Shown: positions 1-6,556, counted from the first letter of the stretch. The stretch: 8,236 bases of DNA from an uncultured Oscillospiraceae bacterium (GCA_958426425.1 CATZYY010000102.1:1-8236), one strand, 5' to 3'. Numbers and translations: made by a program. The notes: a model not told the origin generated them from the sequence alone.

Positions 1-2
1 AC

Positions 3-137
3 ATCGCCAATGCCAAGATCGGCTTCAACATTCCCTGGACCGCCGCCTATGTGATTGGCGTTGTGGCCGCTGTGGCCTATGTGGCTGCCATTGTCTGGTA
101 CGGCAAGAAGCGCGCTGCCAGACTCCTGAGCAAGTAA
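3..137 (+). CDS. C-terminal end of an unidentified membrane protein (partial, 5' end outside window)
   Basis: The reading frame is open from the left edge to a TAA stop at 135-137 and gives 44 residues. They comprise a short polar stretch, an IPW turn, one hydrophobic segment of about 20 residues rich in Ala, Val and Tyr (about residues 13-32), and a basic tail (GKKRAARLLSK). This is what the last transmembrane helix of a polytopic membrane protein such as a transporter looks like, with the positive tail probably in the cytoplasm. The stop is followed 23 nt later by a hairpin terminator, which supports a genuine gene end. The gene converges on the aromatic operon and need not be related to it. 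The family cannot be named from this fragment. Confidence 0.7.
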   Translation: MANAKIGFNIPWTAAYVIGVVAAVAYVAAIVWYGKKRAARLLSK

Positions 138-160
138 TTTCCCTCAACGTCCCTTCTTCT

Positions 161-196
161 GGGCCCCGCCGCATATACGGCGGGGCCCATTCTTTC
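161..196 (+). terminator. Intrinsic terminator of the plus-strand membrane protein gene
   Basis: A perfect 11-bp GC-rich stem (161-171 with 178-188) closes a 6-nt loop CATATA and is followed by the T-rich stretch ATTCTTTC. It starts 23 nt after the stop codon of the plus-strand gene. The tail is T-rich only in the plus direction, since the minus-strand sequence beyond the stem is purine-rich, so it should act on the plus-strand transcript. The T-tract is imperfect, so efficiency is uncertain. Confidence 0.8.
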
Positions 197-199
197 AGG

Positions 200-249
200 A
201 AAAAAACTCCCCTGGGCGGAAATGCAACGCATTTCCGCCCAGGGGAGTT
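200..249 (-). terminator. Strong intrinsic terminator ending the aromatic amino acid operon
   Basis: Positions 205-225 and 229-249 form a perfect 21-bp inverted repeat around a 3-nt loop. Read on the minus strand, the stem runs into seven consecutive T residues (A200-A206 on the plus strand), two of which belong to the stem base. It lies 15 nt past the aroQ stop. This is the classic layout of a rho-independent terminator and marks the 3' end of the operon. In the plus direction the stem is followed only by TTCCTTCTC-like sequence, so any terminator activity that way should be weaker. Confidence 0.92.
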
Positions 250-264
250 CCTTCTCATATGATA

Positions 265-702
265 TTAGTTCGCTGCCTTTTTACAGAGAATTCCCAGGGC
301 CTCCAAATAGCCCGAAAGGCCCTTGCCTTTAACGGTGGCCACGCAGGCGGAGCGAATGTAGGAGATGCGGCGGAAATCCTCCCGGCCGTCGGGGTCGGAG
401 ACATGGACTTCCACTGTGGGGATACCCACGGCTTTTACCGCGTCCAGCAGGGCCACACTGGTGTGGGTATAGGCTGCCGGATTGATGATGATGCCGTCCA
501 CATGGTCAAAGTACGCCTGCTGGATGGCGTCCACCAGGGCCCCCTCGTGGTTGGACTGAAAAAAGGATACCGTCACCCCCAGCCGTTCGGCCTCCGTCCG
601 AATCATGGCGCGCAGGTCCTCATAGGTCTCACGGCCATAGATCTCCGGCTGGCGAATGCCCAGCATGTTCATGTTGGGGCCATTAATCACCAATATGTGC
701 AC
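265..702 (-). CDS. aroQ: 3-dehydroquinate dehydratase, type II
   Basis: This enzyme removes water from 3-dehydroquinate to give 3-dehydroshikimate, the third step of the shikimate pathway, in the cytoplasm. The 145-residue length fits the small type II family, whose members form dodecamers. Visible signatures are GPNMNMLG at residues 8-15, Arg17 and the catalytic Tyr22 in RQPEIYG, QSNHEG at 49-54, NPAAYTHTS at 74-82 with the catalytic His80, and EVHVSD followed by REDFR at 107-111. The usual Asn after the EVH-x-S motif is Asp103 here. Translation starts at a GTG (700-702) placed 6 nt after a GGAGGG ribosome binding site. The gene overlaps the end of aroE-aroK by 20 nt and is the last gene of the operon, 15 nt before the terminator. 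No type I (aroD) enzyme is seen, so it presumably supplies this step. Confidence 0.97.
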   Translation of the reverse strand: MHILVINGPNMNMLGIRQPEIYGRETYEDLRAMIRTEAERLGVTVSFFQSNHEGALVDAIQQAYFDHVDGIIINPAAYTHTSVALLDAVKAVGIPTVEVHVSDPDGREDFRRISYIRSACVATVKGKGLSGYLEALGILCKKAAN

Positions 703-1927
703 AAAAATCCCTCCAGATGGCCTGGGCAGTCTCCGCCGCCGGGCAGTTGTTGTCGATGCTCACATCCCGAAACTTCCGGTACAATGGTTCTCGCTCCCGC
801 CACATTTCGGCAAGGTCCGCCCCCTGGGACAGAGGCCGCCCGTCGGTGGGCAGCACGTTCAGGTCCCGCAGCAGGTGATAGACACGGCCATTCTGCCGCA
901 GGGCGCCGTAATTTTCCGGCGTCTTTACCACACCGCCGCCGGTCAGGAGAATCTTCCCTGTCAGGGCCCCGGCCTTGGCGGTTTCCTCCCGCTCCAGAAC
1001 GCGGAAAGCCGCCTCTCCGCCCTGGGCAAAGATCTCCGGAATGGAGCAGCCGGCCCGGTCCGCGATCTTCTGATCGATGTCCACAGCCTCCCGGCCCGTC
1101 AGGTCCGCCAGCAGCTGTCCAATGGAGGACTTGCCGCTGCCGGGCATGCCGATCAGGACAATGTTCCCCATCTCCCGCCGCAGCTGGGAGAGGATGCGCT
1201 CATTTTCTTCGTCGGAAATGGGTTTGCCGAAAAAGCGCTCCTCGGCGGTTTTGGCCTGGGCCACCAGCATGGGAAGACCGTCGCAGCAGGGAATGCCCAG
1301 AGCCTCCGCCTGCAGCAGCAGGGCCGTGCGCCGGGGGTTGTAGATCACGTCCAGCACGCCCTCACAGCGGGGAAACGCGGACAAATCCACCGGGGCGGCG
1401 CCGTTGCCGGGGTACATGCCCACGGGGGTGGTGTTGACCACGATCTCCGCGTCGGCGTGCCGGTCCAGATTGCCGTAGTTGTCCGGGCCGGACCGGGAGA
1501 TCACTGTAATCTCCTGGGCCCCTTCCCTACGGGCCGCTGCCTGGGCGGTGAGAGAAGCGCCGCCGCTGCCCAGGACCACCACTTTTTTCCCGGCAAAGCC
1601 GATGCCCGCCCGCCGGGCCATGTAGCAAAAGCCGTCAATGTCGGTGTTGTAGCCCCGAAGCTTGCCATCCGCGCCCCGGACCAGGGTGTTGACGCTGCCG
1701 ATGTCTGCGGCGGCTGGGTCAATCTCATCGCACAGGGGCATCACATCCCGCTTGTAGGGAATGGTGACGTTGAGGCCGCCGATGTCCGTCCGTCTAAGAA
1801 AGGCAGTAAGTTTTTCCGGCTCCAGCTCATAAAGCCGGTAGCCGGCGCAGCCCAGGGCGGCGTGGATAGGGACGGACCAGCTGTGACCCAGTTTCCGGCC
1901 CAGGAGGCCGTAGACCTTCTCCCCCAT
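683..1927 (-). CDS. aroEK: Bifunctional shikimate dehydrogenase / shikimate kinase (AroE-AroK fusion)
   Basis: One 414-residue protein carries two consecutive pathway enzymes. Residues 1 to about 235 are AroE, which reduces 3-dehydroshikimate to shikimate. It has the substrate-binding HSWSVPIH (15-22), NVTIPYK with catalytic Lys59, NTD with catalytic Asp96, the dinucleotide loop GSGGAS (120-125), SRS with Arg145 as a likely NADP phosphate contact, and NTTPVGMYP (165-173). Residues from about 254 are AroK, which phosphorylates shikimate. It has the Walker A motif GMPGSGKS (260-267), the DID pair (283-285), Arg309, GGG at 330-332, the lid motif RPL (364-366) and Arg379 in REREPLY. All key residues are present in both halves, so both activities are expected. 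Each half is near the size of the separate enzyme, with a short linker. The ATG lies 1 nt after the pheA stop, behind a weak GGAAG site inside pheA, suggesting coupling. The gene symbol is descriptive. Confidence 0.95.
   Translation of the reverse strand: MGEKVYGLLGRKLGHSWSVPIHAALGCAGYRLYELEPEKLTAFLRRTDIGGLNVTIPYKRDVMPLCDEIDPAAADIGSVNTLVRGADGKLRGYNTDIDGFCYMARRAGIGFAGKKVVVLGSGGASLTAQAAARREGAQEITVISRSGPDNYGNLDRHADAEIVVNTTPVGMYPGNGAAPVDLSAFPRCEGVLDVIYNPRRTALLLQAEALGIPCCDGLPMLVAQAKTAEERFFGKPISDEENERILSQLRREMGNIVLIGMPGSGKSSIGQLLADLTGREAVDIDQKIADRAGCSIPEIFAQGGEAAFRVLEREETAKAGALTGKILLTGGGVVKTPENYGALRQNGRVYHLLRDLNVLPTDGRPLSQGADLAEMWREREPLYRKFRDVSIDNNCPAAETAQAIWRDFCAHIGD
709..714 (-). promoter_or_regulatory. 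Ribosome binding site of aroQ (supports a GTG start)
   Basis: The minus strand reads GGAGGG, then 6 nt (ATTTTT), then GTG at 702-700. The site lies inside the end of the aroE-aroK coding sequence. Its strength and spacing decide in favour of the non-ATG start, which also gives the expected family N-terminus (HILVINGPN). Confidence 0.85.
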
Positions 1928-1928
1928 A

Positions 1929-3065
1929 TCACACTTCCGCGTAGCTGCCCAGGAACTGAAAACTCTGGCAGCTGCGCTCCAGCTCCTCCAGCATGGGGAG
2001 GACGCCGGGCTCGTGGACGGAGGCCTCCAGCTCCAGGAAGAAGATAAACTCGAAGTTCCGGCCAGTCACCGGGCAGGACTCCAGCTTGGTCATATTGATG
2101 CCCAGGGCCGCCAGCTTGGAGAGAATCTCATAGAGAGCGCCGGGCTTGTTGTCGCAGGCGATAATCAGGCTAATGCGGTTGGCGCCGGCGTAGATGACCG
2201 GGTCCTTTGCCACGCAGAAGAAACGGGTGTAGTTGTTGTCACTGTCCTGAATGTCGTCCTTCAGGCACTCCAGGCCGTACAGGGCGGCGCAGGGGTGGGA
2301 GGAGATGGCGGCCACATGCTTGTCGCCCCGCTCCTTCACCATCTGAGCGGCCACGGCGGTGTTGTCGCAGGGCACCACCCGGACGCCGTTGAGACTGGTG
2401 AGGAAACGGCTGCACTGGCCGATGGCCTGCTCATGGGAGTAAACTTCCGTGATGTCGGACAGCTTGGCCCCCGGCAGGCCCAGCAGCTCATGGCGGATGC
2501 ACAGGCGGGTGGACCGGACCACGGACAGTTTGTGGTCCTGAAGCAGCTCGTACACCGCCCGGACGGAGCCATTGGAGCTATTTTCAATGGGCAGCACGCC
2601 GAACTTGCACAGGCCGGACTCCACAGCGGAGGCCACCGCCTGGAAGGTTTTCACGTACACAATATTGCCCCGGGGCACAATGCGGTCGCAGGCCACCTGG
2701 GAATTGGCGCCCTCCACGCCCTGGCAGGCCACCAGTCCCGTCTGGGGGAACACCTCGCCGCCGGCGGCCAGGGAGGCCTCCACCTGGGCCTTGACCTTGG
2801 TGGGGGCGTCGATCAGCTCCGCCTGCCGGGACCGGGCCAGCTCAAAGAGGGTGGAAAACAGATGATAGGCATAGCGCTCCTTCTCCCCGGACTTCTCCGT
2901 GACCTTGGCTAAGATCTCCCGCTCCCGCTGTTTGTTGAGGATGGGCAGGTGATGTTCGTTCTTATAGGCGGCCACATCCTCGGACAGGGCCATCCGCTGG
3001 AGGAACAGCTCCAGCAGCTGATCGTCCACGGCGTCGATTTTGGTGCGAATCTCAGAAAGTTCCAT
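1929..3065 (-). CDS. pheA: Chorismate mutase / prephenate dehydratase with ACT domain (P-protein)
   Basis: This 378-residue cytoplasmic protein converts chorismate to prephenate and then to phenylpyruvate, the phenylalanine branch. Residues 1 to about 90 are an AroQ-class chorismate mutase with Arg7, Arg24, Lys35, Arg47, Glu48 and Gln81 at the expected active-site places; Asn44 sits where the E. coli enzyme has Asp48. Residues about 110-285 are the dehydratase, with GVEGANS (116-122), LPIENSSNGSV (158-168) and the catalytic TRF motif (280-282). Residues about 297-375 are an ACT domain that in this family binds phenylalanine for feedback inhibition. Its GAL(V) motif reads GALY (309-312) and its ESRP motif reads ESCP (329-332). 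The ATG follows a GGAGGG site by 5 nt and overlaps the aroC end by 14 nt. The length matches the common bifunctional P-protein. Confidence 0.97.
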   Translation of the reverse strand: MELSEIRTKIDAVDDQLLELFLQRMALSEDVAAYKNEHHLPILNKQREREILAKVTEKSGEKERYAYHLFSTLFELARSRQAELIDAPTKVKAQVEASLAAGGEVFPQTGLVACQGVEGANSQVACDRIVPRGNIVYVKTFQAVASAVESGLCKFGVLPIENSSNGSVRAVYELLQDHKLSVVRSTRLCIRHELLGLPGAKLSDITEVYSHEQAIGQCSRFLTSLNGVRVVPCDNTAVAAQMVKERGDKHVAAISSHPCAALYGLECLKDDIQDSDNNYTRFFCVAKDPVIYAGANRISLIIACDNKPGALYEILSKLAALGINMTKLESCPVTGRNFEFIFFLELEASVHEPGVLPMLEELERSCQSFQFLGSYAEV

Positions 3066-4143
3066 GATTACCCTCCAACAATAAATCTAACAGCACGGCG
3101 GCGGTGACCGCCTCCACCACCGGGACGGCCCGGTGGGCGATACAGGGGTCGTGTCGGCCCCGGATCTCCAGTGTGGTCTCCTCCATGGTGGACAATCGCA
3201 CAGTCCGCTGAGGCCTTGCGATAGACGGTGTGGGCTTAAAAGCCGCCCGAAGCGTCAGGGGCATGCCGGTGGTGATGCCGCCCAGGATGCCGCCGGAACG
3301 GTTATGTTCCACGGCCACGGCCCCGTCCCGGAGCACAAAGGGGTCGTTGTTCTCGGAGCCGTGGAGCCGGGCGGCGTCAAAGCCTGCGCCAAATTCCAGG
3401 CCTTTCACGGCGGGAATACCGAAAATGGCCGCCGCCAGGCGGTTTTCCACCCCGTCGAACATGGGGTCTCCCAGCCCCGCGGGCAGGCCCACGGCGGCGC
3501 ACTCCACGATGCCGCCCACAGAGTCCAGGGCTTCCCGGGCCTCCAGGATGGCCTGCTGCATCCGCTGCCCCGCTCTGTCATCCAGGACCGGGAAGGGCTT
3601 GGCCGCCACGGTTTCAAAGAGCTCCGCCGTGGGAGACTGGGGAAAAGCCTCGTCGGGGATACCTGCCACTTCTTTCAGGTGAGCACCCACGAAGATGCCT
3701 CGACGGGCCAAAATCTGCTTGGCGATGCCTCCGGCGACGCACAGCGGCGCCGTTAGCCTTCCGGAGAAGTGGCCTCCTCCCCGCATGTCCGCCTGTCCGG
3801 CCCACTTGATACCGGCGGTATAGTCGGCGTGGCCGGGCCGGGGAGTGTCGGTGAGGCCGGCATAGTCCCCGGAGTGCTGGTCGCTGTTTTGGATGGCGGC
3901 GCACAGCGGCGTGCCGCAGGTTCTGCCGTTTTCCAAGCCGGACAGGAAGGTTGGCGCATCGGCCTCCTTCCGGGCGGTGGAGAGGGGATTTTTCCCCGGC
4001 TTGCGCCGGTCCAGAAAGGCTTGCAGTTCTTCGAGGTCCACGGCCTCCCCGGCCGGCAGGCCGTCTACCACCACGCCGATGGCCTTTCCGTGGGACTGGC
4101 CGAAGACGCTGATTTTCAAGAGATGGCCGAATTCAGAGGACAT
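3052..4143 (-). CDS. aroC: Chorismate synthase
   Basis: The enzyme performs the 1,4-elimination of phosphate from EPSP to give chorismate, the last common step, using reduced FMN without net redox change. The 363-residue protein has the family signatures throughout: FGQSHG with His18 (14-19), RRKPGKNPLSTARKEAD (46-62), PGHAD with His105 (103-107), RGGGHFSGRLTA (121-132), KGLEFGAGF (247-255), NRSGGILGGITTGMPL (281-296), FKPTPSI (302-308) and GRHDP with His331 and Asp332. The start chosen is the ATG at 4141-4143, because it gives the family N-terminus MSSEFG and sits 8 nt after an excellent AGGAGG site. A GTG three codons earlier lies within that site. The gene overlaps the end of aroA by 11 nt and the start of pheA by 14 nt. 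No flavin reductase domain is seen, so reduced FMN must come from elsewhere. Confidence 0.98.
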   Translation of the reverse strand: MSSEFGHLLKISVFGQSHGKAIGVVVDGLPAGEAVDLEELQAFLDRRKPGKNPLSTARKEADAPTFLSGLENGRTCGTPLCAAIQNSDQHSGDYAGLTDTPRPGHADYTAGIKWAGQADMRGGGHFSGRLTAPLCVAGGIAKQILARRGIFVGAHLKEVAGIPDEAFPQSPTAELFETVAAKPFPVLDDRAGQRMQQAILEAREALDSVGGIVECAAVGLPAGLGDPMFDGVENRLAAAIFGIPAVKGLEFGAGFDAARLHGSENNDPFVLRDGAVAVEHNRSGGILGGITTGMPLTLRAAFKPTPSIARPQRTVRLSTMEETTLEIRGRHDPCIAHRAVPVVEAVTAAVLLDLLLEGNHGTF

Positions 4144-5485
4144 GGATCTCACCTCCTAAGGAACGGTAGACCTCCCAGAAATCCGGGTAGGACTTTTTCA
4201 CGCACTCCGCCCCCAGCAGCGTCACCGGCCCTGTGCAGCCGGTGGCGGCAATAGCCGCCATCATGGCAATCCGGTGGTCGCCGGCGCAGTCTACGGTGCC
4301 GCCGGGGAGGGACGGTTTTCCGATGATAATAAGTCGGTCCGGCTCCTCGGTTACGTCGGCCCCCAGAGCCCGCAGGGCGGCGGTGATGGTGGAGAGCCGG
4401 TCGCTCTCCTTGATCCGCAGCCGGGCGGCGTCTTTGAGGTACAGGTCGCCGTTGAGCAGTGCTCCCCAGGCCGCCAGAGGCGGCGCCAGGTCCGGGCAGT
4501 GGGTCAGAGGCAGGCTGACGCTGCCGACGCAGGGGGTAGACCAGCCGGGCCGGAGCGGCGGCTGGTAGTCCGGCTGGGCGGGAGCGGCGGAGGCAGGGCC
4601 CCAAATAGGCGCTGTGACGCCATGCAAAGGCTCGCCCCGCAGCATTTCGGCAAAGCTGTCCATGACCCGGTCCCCCTGAAGGGACTTGGGGTTCAGGCCG
4701 TTGATGGTCACATCATTTCCCAGCCCCTGGGCGGCGTACCAGAATCCTGCCTGGGACCAGTCGGCCTCCACAGTGGCGTCAAAGGGCCGGTAGCGCTGGT
4801 TGCCGGGAATGAACAGGGTGTTCCCTGCCCGCCACTGGCTGTGGACGCCGGCCAGCTCCATGGCCTCCCGGGTCATGTTGATGTAGCCGATGCTCTCCAG
4901 CGGTGTGGTGGGCACCAGGGTGGAATCTCCGTTCAGCAGGGGCAGTACGAACAGAAGGCCCGTGAAAAACTGGCTGGACACGTTGCCCGGCATTCGGTAT
5001 TCTCCGGGAGACAGGGCATAGCCGCCGCTTCCCTTTCCACCGTCCACCGTCAGGACGCCGTCCTGGAGCCTCCAGGCAATCCCCTTCTCCCCAAACAGGT
5101 CCTCGTAGGGCTTCAGAGGCCGCTGCATCAGCCGCCCGTGGCCGGTGAAGCGGGCGGAGCCCTTGGCCAGCAGGGCCAGGGGGATTAAAAAGCGCAGGGT
5201 GGAGCCGCTCTCCCCACAGTCCAGAAGCGGTGCGGGCCCCGCCTCCGCCAAGGCGCCGCCCAGACCGTGGACCCGGACGGTGCCAGGCGCCGGGTCCTCA
5301 ATTTGGACCCCCAGGGCGGTGAGGCACCGGCGGGTGGCCTGGATATCCTGAGAGTCCGCCAGGTTGGAGATGGTGCTGACGCCTGCGCCCAAGGCGGCGG
5401 CAATCAGCAGCCGGTGGGCCTGGGATTTGCTGGGCGGCGGCGTCACGGTGCCGGAGAGCTTTTTGGGAATGATTTGAAGGTCCAT
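4133..5485 (-). CDS. aroA: 3-phosphoshikimate 1-carboxyvinyltransferase (EPSP synthase)
   Basis: The enzyme joins shikimate-3-phosphate and phosphoenolpyruvate to form EPSP and is the target of glyphosate. Signatures along the 450 residues are PPSKSQAHR with Lys20, Ser21 and Arg25 (17-25), GESGSTLRFL (91-100), GRLMQRPL (117-124), the phosphate-binding NVSSQFF (168-174), CPDLAP (330-335) with the putative catalytic Asp332, RIKESDRL (357-364), DHRIAMM with Arg405 (403-409) and CVKKSYPDF with Lys431 (428-436). The PEP loop differs from the E. coli NAGTAMR form but keeps the Gly (Gly94) whose side-chain-free position matters for glyphosate sensitivity. The segment at about 285-320 is rich in Pro and Ala and makes the protein somewhat longer than the usual 420-430 residues. 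The ATG directly follows the aroB stop with no gap, 5 nt behind a GGGAGG site, indicating coupled translation. Confidence 0.97.
   Translation of the reverse strand: MDLQIIPKKLSGTVTPPPSKSQAHRLLIAAALGAGVSTISNLADSQDIQATRRCLTALGVQIEDPAPGTVRVHGLGGALAEAGPAPLLDCGESGSTLRFLIPLALLAKGSARFTGHGRLMQRPLKPYEDLFGEKGIAWRLQDGVLTVDGGKGSGGYALSPGEYRMPGNVSSQFFTGLLFVLPLLNGDSTLVPTTPLESIGYINMTREAMELAGVHSQWRAGNTLFIPGNQRYRPFDATVEADWSQAGFWYAAQGLGNDVTINGLNPKSLQGDRVMDSFAEMLRGEPLHGVTAPIWGPASAAPAQPDYQPPLRPGWSTPCVGSVSLPLTHCPDLAPPLAAWGALLNGDLYLKDAARLRIKESDRLSTITAALRALGADVTEEPDRLIIIGKPSLPGGTVDCAGDHRIAMMAAIAATGCTGPVTLLGAECVKKSYPDFWEVYRSLGGEIHVL
4149..4157 (-). promoter_or_regulatory. Near-consensus ribosome binding site of aroC
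   Basis: The minus strand reads AGGAGGTGA, fully complementary to the canonical 16S rRNA anti-Shine-Dalgarno core. The AGGAGG part ends 8 nt before the ATG at 4143. It fixes the aroC start and excludes the upstream in-frame GTG at 4150-4152, which lies within the site. It sits inside the last codons of aroA. Confidence 0.9.
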
Positions 5486-6556
5486 TTACGCCTCCCATCC
5501 CGCCCGGATCACCGGCAGCAGCTCCGTCACCGGCATCTTCCGCAGAGTGCACTGGCCGATCCGCCGGGGGATCACCAGGGTGATGTCCCCGCCGGCACGC
5601 TTCTTGTCGGAGAGGGCGGCCTCGGCCAAAGCCTCCGGTGAATATTCGGTAGCTGTTGGCAGGGCGTTTTTGGCAAGGCAGGCGGCGATCCGCCCGGCGA
5701 TGGGGACGTCTGTCCAGCCCAAGCGCTCCGCAGACCGGGCGATGATGGCAAGGCCTGCCGCCACGGCGTGGCCGTGGGGAATGGTGAAGCCGCTGCACTT
5801 TTCAATGGCGTGGCCCACGGTGTGGCCCAGGTTCAGCAGCTTCCGCTCCCCCAGCTCCCTTTCGTCCCGTTCCACCACGCCGGCCTTGTAGGCCACGCAC
5901 CGGGCGATGACATCCGCCGGGGCGGCGGTGAGGGTGCCGTCCTCAAAGAGGGCGAACAGAGGCTCGTCGCACAGCACTCCGGTCTTAATGGCCTCGGCGG
6001 CGCCGTCGGCAAACACGTGGGCCGGAAGCGAGGTCAGGCAGTTGGTGTCGCAGATTACGGCGGCGGGCTGTAAAAAGGCCCCGGCCAGGTTCTTCCCTGC
6101 CGTCAGGTCAATGGCGGTCTTGCCGCCAACGGAGGAGTCCACGGCGGAGAGCACCGTGGTGGGCAGCTGGACATAGCGGATGCCCCTGAGGTACACGGCG
6201 GCGGCAAAGCCCGCCATGTCTCCCACCACGCCGCCGCCCAGGGCCGCCACGCAGTCAGACCGGGTCAGATGCTCCCGGGCCAGAAACTCCACAATCTCAG
6301 ACAGGGTGGAGAAGTTCTTGCTTCCCTCCCCTGCCGGAAACACGAAGGAGCTGACGGCAAAGCCTGCCTGTTCCAGGTCGGCGGTCACGGTGTTGAGGTA
6401 CAGAGGGGCCACGGTGCTGTCGGTGACCACGGCTACATGGCAGGGGGACAGGGTGTCCCGCAGCAGGTAACCGCACCGCTCCAGCAGTCCCGGCCCAATG
6501 GAGACGGCATAGGGGGGCGCGGTGCCCACGGGAATGGTTTGGATGGCGTCAGACAT
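5486..6556 (-). CDS. aroB: 3-dehydroquinate synthase
   Basis: The enzyme cyclises DAHP to 3-dehydroquinate, the second pathway step, with NAD+ and a divalent metal. The 356-residue protein has the NAD-binding GGGVVGDMAGF (107-117), PTTVLSAVDSSVGGKTAID (132-150) with Asp140 and Lys146, KN at 155-156, AAEAIK with metal ligand Glu188 and Lys191, GHTVGH (244-249) with the expected metal His245, and HGHAV (261-265) with His261. These are all the main catalytic residues of the family. The start is the ATG at 6554-6556, which gives the standard N-terminus and length and follows a GGGAG site by 7 nt. The frame remains open upstream to 6763, but that extension would lie inside tyrA and is Arg/Pro/Gly-rich without family likeness. 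The 38-nt gap to tyrA is the widest in the operon. Confidence 0.97.
   Translation of the reverse strand: MSDAIQTIPVGTAPPYAVSIGPGLLERCGYLLRDTLSPCHVAVVTDSTVAPLYLNTVTADLEQAGFAVSSFVFPAGEGSKNFSTLSEIVEFLAREHLTRSDCVAALGGGVVGDMAGFAAAVYLRGIRYVQLPTTVLSAVDSSVGGKTAIDLTAGKNLAGAFLQPAAVICDTNCLTSLPAHVFADGAAEAIKTGVLCDEPLFALFEDGTLTAAPADVIARCVAYKAGVVERDERELGERKLLNLGHTVGHAIEKCSGFTIPHGHAVAAGLAIIARSAERLGWTDVPIAGRIAACLAKNALPTATEYSPEALAEAALSDKKRAGGDITLVIPRRIGQCTLRKMPVTELLPVIRAGWEA

Noticed and set aside
25..258. A 77-residue minus-strand frame across the left intergenic region
   Set aside because: It runs through both terminator hairpins and antisense to the membrane protein end, and its composition is Arg/Pro-rich with no family likeness.
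259..2912. Long plus-strand open frames opposite aroQ, aroE-aroK and pheA (for example 259-1437, 656-2047, 2013-2912)
   Set aside because: They lie antisense to genes with clear catalytic motifs, are rich in Gly, Pro, Arg and His with no recognisable domain, and arise from high GC at third codon positions.
4144..4152. aroC starting at the in-frame GTG at 4150-4152
   Set aside because: That GTG is inside the AGGAGGTGA ribosome binding site, and the ATG three codons later gives the conserved MSSEFG start.
4133..5485. Glyphosate-insensitive EPSP synthase
   Set aside because: The loop differs from E. coli, but Gly94 at the key position is retained and no diagnostic insensitive-class motif could be identified by eye, so no resistance claim is made.
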